From a bacterium (lineage in GTDB: Bacteria > Bacillota > Bacilli > Lactobacillales > Streptococcaceae), in the NCBI GenBank assembly GCA_905221215.1, contig CAJNCI010000013.1, positions 1 to 38,370 on the forward strand: a DNA stretch of 38,370 bases, in the 5' to 3' direction. The notes beneath the pieces are model-generated. The model worked only from the letters and a program-made list of their open reading frames with translations. It was not told the DNA's origin and made no database searches. How positions within the stretch are numbered: the stretch's first letter is position 1; the number at the start of each line of letters is the position of its first letter. Below are positions 27,226-36,604 of the stretch, one piece after another. The translations under genes were made by a program, and so were the position numbers.

Positions 27226-27933
27226 ATGAAAGAGAAAAGTATGTGGAAAGAATTGTTGAATCGTGCAGGTTGGCTTTTGGTCTTTTTGTTAGCGACAATC
27301 TTATATCAGATTCCTTTAGCAGTTACTGAAATTTTAGCTTTACATCAAGTACCACTGTTACAGTCAGGGCTGATAGTTGCTGGTATTTCAATCGTGGTTT
27401 TAGCGCTATTTATCATTGGAGCTCGTAAAACGCAGTTAGCAAGTTTTAATTTTTCTTTTTTTAGAGCTAAGGATTTGGCACGCTTGGGCTTGAGTTATTT
27501 AGTCATTATCTGTTCAAATATACTTGGTTCTATCTTGTTACAACTGTCAAATGAGACGACAACAAGTAATCAGTCTCAGATTAACGATATGGTTCAAAAT
27601 AGTTCTCTGATTTCCAGTTTCTTCTTGCTAGCCTTGCTTGCTCCGATTTGTGAGGAAATCTTGTGCCGTGGGATTGTTCCTAAAAAGATTTTCCGAGGAA
27701 AAGAGAACTTGGGATTTGTAGTCGGTACGATTGTGTTTGCTTTATTGCATCAACCAAGTAATTTACCTTCTTTATTGATTTATGGAGGTATGTCGACAGT
27801 TCTGTCTTGGACAGCCTATAAGACCAAACGTTTGGAAATGTCGATCTTACTTCACATGATTGTTAATGGGGTGGCTTTCTGTTTGCTAGCTCTTGTGGTC
27901 ATTATGAGTCGGACATTAGGGATTTCTGTTTAA
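27226..27933 (+). CDS. CPBP/CAAX-family intramembrane metalloprotease
   Basis: This 235-residue membrane protein carries the three CPBP (Abi) motifs. Motif 1 is EEILCR (Glu143, Glu144, Arg148), motif 2 is FALLHQ with His175, and motif 3 is HMIVN with His210 and Asn214. These residues bind the metal in Rce1-type proteases. About seven hydrophobic segments are seen. Bacterial members have been linked to bacteriocin self-immunity, pheromone processing and protein maturation; which applies here is unknown. ATG 27226 is set by AAAGGAGA 7 nt upstream. The stop is followed directly by a BOX element, which would be its 3' tail. Confidence 0.9.
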   Translation: MKEKSMWKELLNRAGWLLVFLLATILYQIPLAVTEILALHQVPLLQSGLIVAGISIVVLALFIIGARKTQLASFNFSFFRAKDLARLGLSYLVIICSNILGSILLQLSNETTTSNQSQINDMVQNSSLISSFFLLALLAPICEEILCRGIVPKKIFRGKENLGFVVGTIVFALLHQPSNLPSLLIYGGMSTVLSWTAYKTKRLEMSILLHMIVNGVAFCLLALVVIMSRTLGISV

Positions 27934-28082
27934 TACTCAATGAAAATCAAAGAGCAAACTAGGAAACTAGCCGCAGGCTGCTCAAAACACTGTTTTGAGG
28001 TTGTAGATAAGACTGACGAAGTCAGTCACATATGTACGGCAAGGCTACGTTGACGCGATTTGAAGAGATTTTCGAAGAGTAT
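27933..28082. repeat. BOX element without a separate boxB (A-C)
   Basis: A 150-nt copy runs from ATACTCAATGAAAATC to TTCGAAGAGTAT. It contains only one 45-nt-type unit, the boxC version, and then goes straight to boxA, in the same orientation as the BOX at 15940. It begins at the stop codon of the CPBP gene. Confidence 0.95.
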
Positions 28083-28118
28083 AAGATTTTTGACAATTGC
28101 TTACTTGTTTCTACTGGG

Positions 28119-28153
28119 AAAAAGATGAATGCAATCGTGTCCATCTTTTTCTT
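28119..28153 (+). terminator. Terminator upstream of the folate operon
   Basis: AAAAAGATG (28119-28127) pairs with CATCTTTTT (28142-28150). It ends the CPBP/BOX transcript just before the folP promoter. Confidence 0.82.
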
Positions 28154-28157
28154 TTTA

Positions 28158-28166
28158 TGGTAAAAT
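28158..28166 (+). promoter_or_regulatory. folP operon promoter (extended -10)
   Basis: TGGTAAAAT, with -10 TAAAAT at 28161-28166; no clear -35. The leader to ATG 28208 is about 35 nt and includes GAGGGAG at 28193-28199. Confidence 0.7.
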
Positions 28167-28168
28167 AG

Positions 28169-29158
<990 letters not shown>

Positions 29159-29159
29159 G

Positions 29160-30482
29160 ATGAAAGAATTTGAAAATAATCAGTGGATTGCTAACTACCG
29201 GACGGATCAACCGCATTTTGGCTTGGAACGAATGGTGGAACTGTTAGCTTTGCGTGGCAATCCCCATCTCAAACTCAAGGTCATCCATATCGGAGGGACT
29301 AACGGCAAGGGTTCGACCATTGCTTTTTTGAAAAATATGCTAGAAAAGATGGGGCTGAGAGTGGGTGTTTTCAGCTCGCCCTATCTCATTCATTACACAG
29401 ACCAGATTAGCATCAATGGGGAATCTATCCCAGAAGCGAGGCTAGAAGCCCTCATGGCAGACTATCAGTCTTTGCTTGAAGGAGAAGTGGCTGCCAATTT
29501 GCAGGGGACAACCGAATTTGAGATTATCACAGCCATAGCCTATGACTACTTTGCCTCAGAGCAAGTAGATGTGGCCATTATGGAAGTGGGCATGGGTGGG
29601 CTTTTGGATAGTACCAATGTCTGCCAGCCCATTTTGACAGGAATTACAACTATTGGACTGGATCATGTGGCCCTACTTGGTGACACTTTAGAAGCTATAG
29701 CAGAGCAGAAAGCTGGTATTATCAAACAAGGTATTCCCTTGGTGACAGGTCGTATCGCTCCAGAAGCTTTGGCTGTGATTGACCGCATTGCGGAAGGGAA
29801 AGATGCGCCGAGACTTGCCTATGGGACAGATTATCAGGTTCGTCATCAAGAAAGTGTGGTGACAGGGGAAGTCTTTGACTATACCAGTTCTGTCAGACAA
29901 GGTCGCTTCCAGACTGGTTTGCTTGGTTTGCACCAGATAGAGAATGCTGGGATGGCCATAGCTTTACTTGATACTTTTTGTAAAGAAGATGGTCGAGAAC
30001 TAGCAAGCAATGACTTGCTTGGTCAAGCCTTGGAAGAAACAAGTTGGCCAGGGCGTCTGGAGGTCGTGTCAAGTGAACCATTGATGATTTTGGATGGAGC
30101 CCACAATCCTCACGCTATCAAGGCTTTATTAGCAACCTTGCAAGAACGCTTTGCGGATTATCATAAGGAAATTCTCTTTACTTGTATCAAAACCAAGGCC
30201 TTAGAGGATATGTTGGACTTGCTGGGGGCCATGCCAGATACCGAGCTTACCCTGACACATTTTGACGATAGTCGGGCGACTGATGAAAGCGTGCTGGAAG
30301 AGGCAGCTAAGTCTAGAAATCTCAGCTACCAAGATTGGCAGGATTTTCTAGAGCAGAAATTGACAGATAAAAAAGAAGAGAAACAAACAGTTAGGATTGT
30401 CACAGGTTCCTTGTATTTCTTGAGCCAAGTGAGAGCCTATCTGATGGAGAGGAAGAACGAAAATGGATACACAAAAGATTGA
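29160..30482 (+). CDS. folC: Dihydrofolate synthase / folylpolyglutamate synthase
   Basis: This 440-residue Mur-ligase-type enzyme adds glutamate to dihydropteroate and to reduced folates, using ATP. The P-loop is [15 protein letters not shown]. The Mg/ATP region [13 protein letters not shown] and the C-terminal ligase region with [10 protein letters not shown] are present. The start lies 1 nt after the folP stop and has no good Shine-Dalgarno sequence, so it depends on translational coupling with folP. Its last 20 nt overlap folE. It is sulB of the pneumococcal folate cluster. Confidence 0.96.
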   Translation: MKEFENNQWIANYRTDQPHFGLERMVELLALRGNPHLKLKVIHIGGTNGKGSTIAFLKNMLEKMGLRVGVFSSPYLIHYTDQISINGESIPEARLEALMADYQSLLEGEVAANLQGTTEFEIITAIAYDYFASEQVDVAIMEVGMGGLLDSTNVCQPILTGITTIGLDHVALLGDTLEAIAEQKAGIIKQGIPLVTGRIAPEALAVIDRIAEGKDAPRLAYGTDYQVRHQESVVTGEVFDYTSSVRQGRFQTGLLGLHQIENAGMAIALLDTFCKEDGRELASNDLLGQALEETSWPGRLEVVSSEPLMILDGAHNPHAIKALLATLQERFADYHKEILFTCIKTKALEDMLDLLGAMPDTELTLTHFDDSRATDESVLEEAAKSRNLSYQDWQDFLEQKLTDKKEEKQTVRIVTGSLYFLSQVRAYLMERKNENGYTKD

Positions 30483-31017
30483 AGCAGCTGTAAAAATGAT
30501 TATCGAGGCTGTCGGAGAGGACGCTAACCGCGAGGGCTTGCAGGAAACACCTGCTCGTGTGGCTCGTATGTACCAAGAGATTTTTTCAGGTCTTGGTCAA
30601 ACAGCGGAGGAACATTTGTCAAAATCCTTTGAGATTATTGATGATAATATGGTGGTAGAAAAGGATATCTTTTTCCATACTATGTGTGAACACCACTTCT
30701 TGCCATTTTATGGTAGAGCGCACATAGCCTACATTCCAGATGGCCGTGTGGCAGGTTTGTCCAAACTTGCCCGTACGGTTGAAGTTTATTCGAAAAAACC
30801 ACAAATTCAAGAACGTTTGAATATCGAAGTGGCCGATGCCTTGATGGAGTATCTAGGTGCTAAAGGAGCCTTTGTTGTCATTGAGGCAGAACATATGTGT
30901 ATGAGTATGCGTGGTGTCAGAAAACCAGGCACTGCTACCTTGACAACAGTAGCTCGTGGTCTATTTGAAACAGATAAGGACCTAAGAGATCAGGCTTATC
31001 GTTTAATGGGACTATAA
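30463..31017 (+). CDS. folE: GTP cyclohydrolase I (type IA)
   Basis: This 184-residue zinc enzyme converts GTP to 7,8-dihydroneopterin triphosphate, the first step of folate synthesis. Zinc ligands lie in [11 protein letters not shown] (Cys, His) and [11 protein letters not shown] (second Cys). The substrate-binding [19 protein letters not shown] is complete. ATG 30463 lies inside the end of folC, with GAGAGGAAG upstream. It is sulC of the cluster. A hairpin with T residues follows its stop and may reduce transcription of the last gene. Confidence 0.97.
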   Translation: MDTQKIEAAVKMIIEAVGEDANREGLQETPARVARMYQEIFSGLGQTAEEHLSKSFEIIDDNMVVEKDIFFHTMCEHHFLPFYGRAHIAYIPDGRVAGLSKLARTVEVYSKKPQIQERLNIEVADALMEYLGAKGAFVVIEAEHMCMSMRGVRKPGTATLTTVARGLFETDKDLRDQAYRLMGL

Positions 31018-31021
31018 AAAG

Positions 31022-31044
31022 AATCCGCTTCAAGCGGATTTTTC
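31022..31044 (+). terminator. Hairpin between folE and folBK (attenuating terminator)
   Basis: AATCCGC (31022-31028) pairs with GCGGATT (31034-31040), followed by TTT. The stem is perfect and could extend to 9 bp with a tighter loop. The next gene has no obvious promoter, so this should act as a partial terminator or RNA-stability hairpin. Confidence 0.65.
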
Positions 31045-31059
31045 TAGAAAGGAATCATT

Positions 31060-31872
31060 ATGGATCAACTGCAGATTAAGGATTTGGAAATTTTTGCTTA
31101 TCATGGTCTTTTTCCTAGTGAGAAAGAATTGGGGCAGAAGTTTGTCGTTTCAGCCATCCTATCCTATGATATGACCAAGGCGGCGACAGACTTGGATTTA
31201 ACAGCCTCTGTCCATTACGGAGAACTGTGTCAGCAGTGGACGTCTTGGTTTCAGGAAACGAGTGAGGATTTGATTGAAACGGTAGCTTACAAGTTGGTAG
31301 AACGTACCTTTGAGACCTATCCTCTTGTCCAAGAAATAAAGCTGGAACTGAAAAAGCCTTGGGCACCAGTGCATTTGCCACTAGATACTTGCTCTGTAAC
31401 CATCCATCGCCGTAAGCAACGAGCCTTTATCGCTCTGGGAAGTAATATGGGGGATAAGCAAGCGAACTTGGAGCGAGCTATTGATAAATTGCGAGCTCGT
31501 GGCATCCATATTCTCCAAGAGTCCAGTGTCTTAGCGACGGAGCCTTGGGGTGGAGTGGAGCAGGATAGCTTTGCTAATCAAGTGGTTGAGGTGGAAACCT
31601 GGCTACCTGCCTCAGTCTTGTTAGAAACCTTGTTGGCTATTGAGTCAGAGATGGGACGGGTGAGAGAAATTCATTGGGGACCTCGTTTGATTGATTTGGA
31701 CTTGCTCTTTGTGGAGGACCAGATTCTTTATACAGACGACCTCATCCTGCCTCATCCTTACATAGCAGAACGCCTTTTTGTTCTTGAGTCTCTACAAGAA
31801 ATTGCGCCTCATTTTATCCATCCGACATTAAAGCAACCTATCCGTAACTTGTATGATGCTTTGAAAAAATAA
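31060..31872 (+). CDS. folBK: Bifunctional dihydroneopterin aldolase / HPPK
   Basis: This 270-residue fusion carries two successive folate steps. Residues 1-115 are dihydroneopterin aldolase ([18 protein letters not shown]; conserved Tyr and Lys in LELKKPWAP). Residues about 122-270 are 6-hydroxymethyl-dihydropterin pyrophosphokinase ([38 protein letters not shown]). Together they make the pterin pyrophosphate used by FolP. It is sulD in pneumococci, where the same fusion is found. AAAGGAA lies upstream of ATG 31060. The operon ends at the long terminator at 31872. Confidence 0.96.
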   Translation: MDQLQIKDLEIFAYHGLFPSEKELGQKFVVSAILSYDMTKAATDLDLTASVHYGELCQQWTSWFQETSEDLIETVAYKLVERTFETYPLVQEIKLELKKPWAPVHLPLDTCSVTIHRRKQRAFIALGSNMGDKQANLERAIDKLRARGIHILQESSVLATEPWGGVEQDSFANQVVEVETWLPASVLLETLLAIESEMGRVREIHWGPRLIDLDLLFVEDQILYTDDLILPHPYIAERLFVLESLQEIAPHFIHPTLKQPIRNLYDALKK

Positions 31873-31917
31873 AAAACTCTAGTTTTCAGTCGTTTGCAAC
31901 TGAAGACTAGAGTTTTT
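31872..31917. terminator. Bidirectional terminator between folBK and the DUF960-like gene
   Basis: AAAAACTCTAGT and ACTAGAGTTTTT pair, with an inner TTCAGT/AACTGAA, over 31872-31917. It serves the folate operon on + and the convergent gene on -. Confidence 0.9.
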
Positions 31918-32233
31918 AAAATAGGTCATTTTCTTCTGGGAGGAGGATAGTCTCTCTACCATCCATATCTAAAACCAGAACTCTCGGGGGATAAAGAGGG
32001 TCGAAAGGATGATTAAAGTCAAAATCAATGGCTGTAGGGAGGTGTTGGCTTGAGAAGTGGAAGGTAATTTTTCCTTGGTTATTCAGCAATTGAAACTCAA
32101 GTTCTTCTTCCAATTCAAAGACATTTTTTAAGAAATGGTCGATAATATACCAAAAAGAGTCAATAACATCATCAGGCAAGCTGGTAACAATTCCAAAACT
32201 AGCCGACCGCATGTGGGTATTGGTAAAAGCCAT
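31916..32233 (-). CDS. DUF960-like protein, unknown function
   Basis: This 105-residue protein starts MAFTNTHMRSASFG. The start is set at 32233 by AAGGGGG 6-7 nt upstream; the frame is open for 37 codons further but without a site. The N-terminal pattern (RSASFGIVTSLPDDVIDSFWYIIDHF) and the acidic C-terminus resemble small DUF960 proteins of streptococci and staphylococci, judged by recollection only. It has no signal peptide or membrane helix, so it should be cytoplasmic. It is convergent with the folate operon and divergent from ccpA, and is probably monocistronic. No function is known. Confidence 0.8.
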   Translation of the reverse strand: MAFTNTHMRSASFGIVTSLPDDVIDSFWYIIDHFLKNVFELEEELEFQLLNNQGKITFHFSSQHLPTAIDFDFNHPFDPLYPPRVLVLDMDGRETILLPEENDLF

Positions 32234-32358
32234 ATTTCTGCCCCCTTTCTTTTCCCTTATCATACAGCAAATAGGATTAAAAATCAAGAAAAGGTGATTT
32301 TTTTCTTTAAAAGTTAGGCTTTCTATGAAATTTTTTTCAAACAATCTTCAAAAAATAC

Positions 32359-32387
32359 TTGAAAGTGTTTACAAATAGTGATAGAAT
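32359..32387 (+). promoter_or_regulatory. ccpA promoter with overlapping cre-like site
   Basis: TTGAAA (32359-32364), 17-nt spacer, TAGAAT (32382-32387). TGAAAGTGTTTACA (32360-32373) fits the 14-nt cre consensus except for the central C and overlaps the -35, so CcpA probably represses its own gene. Confidence 0.75.
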
Positions 32388-32402
32388 GGAATAAGTAGAA
32401 AC

Positions 32403-32455
32403 ATGAAAACGAAATTTTCATACCGTCTCTTTTTTTAGAGTCTCGTGAGGTATGA
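32403..32455 (+). promoter_or_regulatory. Leader structures of ccpA mRNA
   Basis: ATGAAAA (32403-32409) pairs with TTTTCAT (32415-32421), and alternatively TCATACC (32418-32424) pairs with GGTATGA (32449-32455) around an inner CTCT/AGAG. The two stems share 4 nt and cannot form together. The second ends 12 nt before the ribosome binding site region. Confidence 0.5.
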
Positions 32456-32472
32456 TATAGAAAGGAAATGGA

Positions 32473-33483
32473 ATGAATACAGACGATACAGTAACGATTT
32501 ATGATGTCGCCCGTGAAGCAGGGGTTTCAATGGCGACGGTTAGCCGTGTAGTTAATGGCAATAAAAATGTAAAAGAGAATACTCGTAAAAAAGTGCTTGA
32601 GGTAATTGATCGTTTGGATTACCGTCCAAATGCCGTGGCGCGTGGTCTTGCAAGTAAGAAGACAACCACTGTCGGTGTTGTGATTCCAAATATTACTAAT
32701 GGTTATTTCTCAACGCTTGCTAAAGGGATTGATGATATTGCTGAAATGTACAAGTATAATATCGTTCTTGCTAATAGTGATGAGGATGATGACAAGGAAG
32801 TGTCAGTTGTCAATACACTATTTTCTAAGCAAGTAGATGGTATCATCTTTATGGGTTACCACTTGACTGAAAAAATTCGTTCAGAGTTTTCTCGTTCTCG
32901 AACACCAGTTGTTCTTGCGGGAACAGTAGATGTAGAACACCAACTTCCAAGTGTTAATATTGACTACAAACAAGCTACGATTGACGCAGTGACCTACCTT
33001 GCTAAAGAAAATGAGCGCATTGCTTTTGTTAGCGGTCCGCTAGTGGATGACATCAATGGTAAGGTTCGTTTGGTTGGTTACAAGGAAGCCTTGAAAAAAG
33101 CAGGCATTTCTTATAGCGAAGGATTGGTATTTGAGTCTAAATACACTTATGAAGACGGCTATGCCTTGGCAGAACGCTTGATTTCATCAAATGCAACTGC
33201 AGCAGTTGTAACAGGTGATGAATTGGCAGCAGGTGTCTTGAATGGTTTGGCTGATAAGGGTGTGTCTGTGCCAGAAGAGTTTGAAATCATTACTAGTGAT
33301 GATTCACAAATCTCACGCTTTACCCGTCCAAACTTGACAACTATTGCCCAACCTCTTTATGACCTTGGTGCTATTAGTATGCGTATGTTGACTAAGATTA
33401 TGCACAAGGAAGAGTTGGAAGAACGTGAAGTTCTCTTACCTCATGGTTTGACAGAACGTCGTTCGACACGAAAACGGAAATAG
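32473..33483 (+). CDS. ccpA: Catabolite control protein A
   Basis: This 336-residue LacI/GalR-family regulator has an N-terminal helix-turn-helix (VTIYDVAREAGVSMATVSRVV), the hinge helix PNAVARGLASKK, and a periplasmic-binding-like core with the HPr-contact region. With Ser-phosphorylated HPr it binds cre sites to repress or activate carbon genes. The start 32473 follows AAAGGAAATGG. Candidate targets in this window are its own promoter and manL. A terminator at 33486 separates it from the convergent ansA. Confidence 0.97.
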   Translation: MNTDDTVTIYDVAREAGVSMATVSRVVNGNKNVKENTRKKVLEVIDRLDYRPNAVARGLASKKTTTVGVVIPNITNGYFSTLAKGIDDIAEMYKYNIVLANSDEDDDKEVSVVNTLFSKQVDGIIFMGYHLTEKIRSEFSRSRTPVVLAGTVDVEHQLPSVNIDYKQATIDAVTYLAKENERIAFVSGPLVDDINGKVRLVGYKEALKKAGISYSEGLVFESKYTYEDGYALAERLISSNATAAVVTGDELAAGVLNGLADKGVSVPEEFEIITSDDSQISRFTRPNLTTIAQPLYDLGAISMRMLTKIMHKEELEEREVLLPHGLTERRSTRKRK

Positions 33484-33485
33484 AA

Positions 33486-33519
33486 AAAATCAGGGAATCG
33501 TGCAGATTTCCTGATTTTG
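33486..33519. terminator. Bidirectional terminator between ccpA and ansA
   Basis: AAAATCAGG pairs with CCTGATTTT around a 15-nt inner part with one further AA/TT pair, flanked by A and T runs. Confidence 0.8.
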
Positions 33520-33536
33520 CTTTCTGGAGAAGAGAC

Positions 33537-34499
33537 TTAGCCTTCCATATAGTCTTTCAAAGCTCGCCCTTTTAGTCCGGCATTGAGGGCAATGAGGAGT
33601 TTCAAGCGGGCTTTTTGGGCGTTGAGTTCTTTAACAAAGAAGACACCAGATTTTTGCAACTGCACGCCCCCACCTTGGTAGGCATAAACAGGCTCAGCGA
33701 TACCGTTAAAGCATCGTGAAACCAGGGCGACTGGGATTCCTTTTTGCAGAAGGCTTTCTAATTTTTGAGCTGTTTCTTTGGGAATATTACCAGCTCCGAA
33801 GGCTTGGATAATCAAACCGTCCAATTGTTCCAAATCCAGCATATCAATCAGTTCGTCTGTCATACCAGCATAAGCAGAGATGATAGGGACTAATCCTTGT
33901 ATGTGATCAAGGTCAAAGCGGACACGAGGTTCAGCTGTTTTAAAGTAGAGGATTTCGTGTTTCATGATCAGACCAAGTGGCCCGTGTGTTGGAGTCTGGA
34001 AGGTGCTGACGTTGGTTGTATGCGTTTTGGTAACATACTTGGCAGCATGGATTTCATCGTTCATAACGACCAAAACTCCTTTGTCAGCAGCCCTGTCATC
34101 GCTGGCAACTCGTAAAGCACTTAGGTAATTATAAACCCCATCACTACCGAGTTCGTTGGAGCTGCGCATGGCTCCTGTTAGTATGATAGGCATGTGGGGA
34201 ACTTCCATGGTATCAAGGAAATAGGCTGTTTCTTCTAAAGTGTCAGTCCCGTGTGTAATCACCACTCCATCGTAGTTATCTGCTTCCTCTTTGATTTTTT
34301 GGTAGAGGGCCAGCATATGCTTGGGTTTGATGTGGGGGCTTGGCAGGTTAAAAAAGTCTAAGGCGTGGACTTGGATTCCTTCAAGTGGATTGGACACATG
34401 GTTCATGGGATTATCTGAACTCGTCACAACAGCGCCAGAGGCATCGGCCTGCATGGAAATAGTCCCACCTGTATGTAAAACAAGGATTTTCTTAGGCAT
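33537..34499 (-). CDS. ansA: Type I L-asparaginase (cytoplasmic)
   Basis: This 320-residue enzyme hydrolyses L-asparagine to aspartate and ammonia. Both catalytic motifs are visible: TGGTISM with Thr13, and THGTDTLEETA with Thr85 and Asp86. It has no signal peptide, so it is the cytoplasmic, low-affinity type. The ribosome binding site is poor (GAGTGAG) and the gene shares a divergent promoter region with the HAD gene. The -10 TACAAT lies at 34539-34534 on the minus strand. Confidence 0.95.
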   Translation of the reverse strand: MPKKILVLHTGGTISMQADASGAVVTSSDNPMNHVSNPLEGIQVHALDFFNLPSPHIKPKHMLALYQKIKEEADNYDGVVITHGTDTLEETAYFLDTMEVPHMPIILTGAMRSSNELGSDGVYNYLSALRVASDDRAADKGVLVVMNDEIHAAKYVTKTHTTNVSTFQTPTHGPLGLIMKHEILYFKTAEPRVRFDLDHIQGLVPIISAYAGMTDELIDMLDLEQLDGLIIQAFGAGNIPKETAQKLESLLQKGIPVALVSRCFNGIAEPVYAYQGGGVQLQKSGVFFVKELNAQKARLKLLIALNAGLKGRALKDYMEG

Positions 34500-34523
34500 G
34501 ATTTACTCACTCTTTCTGAAATG

Positions 34524-34539
34524 TGGTATAATCATTGTA
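34524..34539. promoter_or_regulatory. Back-to-back divergent -10 elements (ansA / HAD fusion gene)
   Basis: The plus-strand TGGTATAAT ends at 34532, and the minus-strand TACAAT (with TGA before it) occupies 34539-34534. The two -10s are adjacent, so the polymerases cannot both bind at once. Confidence 0.75.
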
Positions 34540-34564
34540 TCACAAAAGGGGAGATTGGGATAGG

Positions 34565-35950
34565 ATGGAAGTCAAAGCTGTTTTTTTTGATATCGATGGA
34601 ACCTTGGTTAACGATCGCAAGAGTGTTTTGAAATCCACTAAGGACGCGATTAAGATTGTCAAAGAACAAGGGGTGCTGGTTGGAGTAGCGACAGGACGAG
34701 GACCTTTTTTTGTTAAGGAATTGATGGATGATTTGGATCTGGACTTTGCGGTAACCTATAATGGACAGTATATCTTTACTAAAGACAGAGTCTTGTTCAC
34801 GAGCCCTATTTCCAAGTTACACTTGCGCCAGCTAATTAGCTATGCTAAAAAAGAGGGCAAGGAGATTGCCCTAGGGACCAAGGATGCCATGTTGGGTTCT
34901 AAAATCATGTCTTTTGGTCTGGGTTCTTTTTCTCAACGAATCAGTCGCTTCGTTCCCTCTGTTTTAACTAGAACGGTGAGTCATTCCTTTAATCGTATGG
35001 TCAGCAAGGTTGTTCCCCAAAAGGAAGAAGACCTGCTTCACCTGATGAATCAACCTATCTACCAAGTTTTGATGCTGATGACACCAGAAGAATCTGAGAA
35101 GGCGGCAGCAGATTTTCAAGACTTGAAATTGACCCGTAGCAATCCATTTGCTGCGGATGTCATCAATCAAGGAAATTCTAAATTGGAAGGCATTCGCCGA
35201 GTCGGGAAAGAATATGGCTTTGACCTCAATCAAGTCATGGCCTTTGGTGACTCGGATAACGACCTTGAAATGCTTGCGGGTGTCGGTATGTCAGTTGCTA
35301 TGGGAAATGGTAGTAGCAGTGTTAAGGAAGTGGCCAAGCATATCACAACCAGCAATCAGCAAGATGGAATCCACAAGGCCTTGGAACATTTTGGTGTTTT
35401 GGCCTCAGAAAAAGTCTTTGTCAGCCGTGACTATCATTTCAATAAGGTCAAGACCTTCCACCACATGATGGATGAACGGACTCAAGAAGAACCTCGAGCT
35501 TGGGATTTAGAAGGTGCAACCCACAGGGCTGGCTTTAAAATAGAAGAATTGGTGGAGTTTGTTCGAGCTGCCAGCCCTTCTGAAGAAGACTTTGGTCAAG
35601 CTCTATCGCAACTTCATCAGGCCCTTGATAAGGCAGCAGATAAAGTAGCCAAGAAGACGCCTGCCCAGCAAGATTTGGTAGGGCAGGTGGATGCCTTGAT
35701 TGACACACTTTACTTCACCTACGGTAGTTTTGTCTTGATGGGGGTGGACCCAGAACGTATTTTTGACATTGTCCATCAGGCCAATATGGGGAAAATTTTC
35801 CCAGATGGCAAGGCTCATTTCGATCCAGTGACCCACAAAATCTTGAAACCAGATGATTGGGAAGAAAAATATGCTCCAGAACCTGCTATTAAAAAGGAAT
35901 TGCAGCGCCAGCTTAAGGCTTACGAACGCCATAAAGAGAGAAATAAATAG
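34565..35950 (+). CDS. Cof-type HAD phosphatase fused to a C-terminal NTP-pyrophosphatase-like helical domain
   Basis: This 461-residue protein has an N-terminal HAD-IIB phosphatase (1-285) with motifs FFDIDGTLVND, TGRG and FGDSDNDLEML. An extra 160-residue all-helical domain (about 300-461) starts near YHFNKVKTFHHMMDER. That domain carries LEGATHRAGFKIEELVEFVRA, which resembles the MazG/HisE-type all-alpha pyrophosphatases, although the full EExxE metal motif is only partly present. The protein is about 190 residues longer than ordinary Cof proteins. Such a fusion would suit a house-cleaning enzyme that first cuts and then dephosphorylates a nucleotide; this is inference. GGGATAGG precedes ATG 34565. 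Confidence 0.9.
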   Translation: MEVKAVFFDIDGTLVNDRKSVLKSTKDAIKIVKEQGVLVGVATGRGPFFVKELMDDLDLDFAVTYNGQYIFTKDRVLFTSPISKLHLRQLISYAKKEGKEIALGTKDAMLGSKIMSFGLGSFSQRISRFVPSVLTRTVSHSFNRMVSKVVPQKEEDLLHLMNQPIYQVLMLMTPEESEKAAADFQDLKLTRSNPFAADVINQGNSKLEGIRRVGKEYGFDLNQVMAFGDSDNDLEMLAGVGMSVAMGNGSSSVKEVAKHITTSNQQDGIHKALEHFGVLASEKVFVSRDYHFNKVKTFHHMMDERTQEEPRAWDLEGATHRAGFKIEELVEFVRAASPSEEDFGQALSQLHQALDKAADKVAKKTPAQQDLVGQVDALIDTLYFTYGSFVLMGVDPERIFDIVHQANMGKIFPDGKAHFDPVTHKILKPDDWEEKYAPEPAIKKELQRQLKAYERHKERNK

Positions 35951-35955
35951 TAAAC

Positions 35956-35981
35956 AAAAAGGAGCGCTGAGCTCCTTTTTT
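35956..35981. terminator. Bidirectional terminator between the HAD fusion gene and the Usp gene
   Basis: AAAAAGGAGC (35956-35965) pairs with GCTCCTTTTT (35971-35980). It lies 5 nt from the uspA-type stop on the other strand. Confidence 0.9.
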
Positions 35982-35986
35982 CGTGA

Positions 35987-36439
35987 TTATAAGGTTTTTT
36001 CTTGTTCTCTCACAACCAGCAAATCGACCTTAGCATGGCGGAGAATGTATTCAGATGAAGAACCGACCAAGAGGCGTTCAAAGGCGTTGAGACCAGTTGC
36101 GCCAACGAGGATGAGATCCACTTCCTCAGCATCTGGAATAGTACGTGCCAAGAGAGTCTTTGGATTTCCCATTTCAATAACGATGTGAACATCAGCCACA
36201 CCAGCATCCTTTGCACGTTTTTCGTACTCTTTCATCAGACTTTCAGCGTCGACTTGGAGTTCTTCATAAACTTCAGCATCAAAGGTGGATACGCTTTGGA
36301 GTGCGCGTGTGTCAATGACATGAGCGATGGTGAGCTTAGCGTCGTTTCGTAGAGCAGAATGAACTCCCTTGACAAAAGCCAAGTCCGCTTCCTTAGAACC
36401 ATCGATTGCGACCATAATATTTTGGTAACGTTGTGCCAT
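35987..36439 (-). CDS. Universal stress protein, UspA family
   Basis: A 150-residue protein of the nucleotide-binding UspA fold. It begins with YQNIMVAIDGSKEAD and has the ATP-binding loop G-2x-G-9x-G(S/T) as GATGLNAFERLLVGSSSEYIL, so it is an ATP-binding type. The start at 36439 has AGGAGG 6-7 nt upstream; an open extension to 36502 lacks a site. It is cytoplasmic and usually induced on growth arrest or stress; the exact function is not known. Confidence 0.94.
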   Translation of the reverse strand: MAQRYQNIMVAIDGSKEADLAFVKGVHSALRNDAKLTIAHVIDTRALQSVSTFDAEVYEELQVDAESLMKEYEKRAKDAGVADVHIVIEMGNPKTLLARTIPDAEEVDLILVGATGLNAFERLLVGSSSEYILRHAKVDLLVVREQEKTL

Positions 36440-36469
36440 AATGAAACCTCCTGAAATTTTCTTACTATA

Positions 36470-36498
36470 ATTGTAAACCTTTTCACTATAGAAGTAAA
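36470..36498 (-). promoter_or_regulatory. Promoter of the Usp gene
   Basis: On the minus strand TTTACT (36498-36493), 17-nt spacer, TACAAT (36475-36470). Confidence 0.7.
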
Positions 36499-36533
36499 GC
36501 AAAAAAAGTATTTTTTCAAAAGAATGTTAGTGT

Positions 36534-36562
36534 TTTAAATCTATATAAATATATGATAAAAT
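36534..36562 (+). promoter_or_regulatory. Promoter of the small membrane protein gene
   Basis: TTTAAA (36534-36539), 17-nt spacer, TGATAAAAT with -10 TAAAAT at 36557-36562. Confidence 0.6.
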
Positions 36563-36604
36563 AAAAGAAAGGATAGCAGGAAAGAAGTGAAGGGAGGGAG
36601 AATG

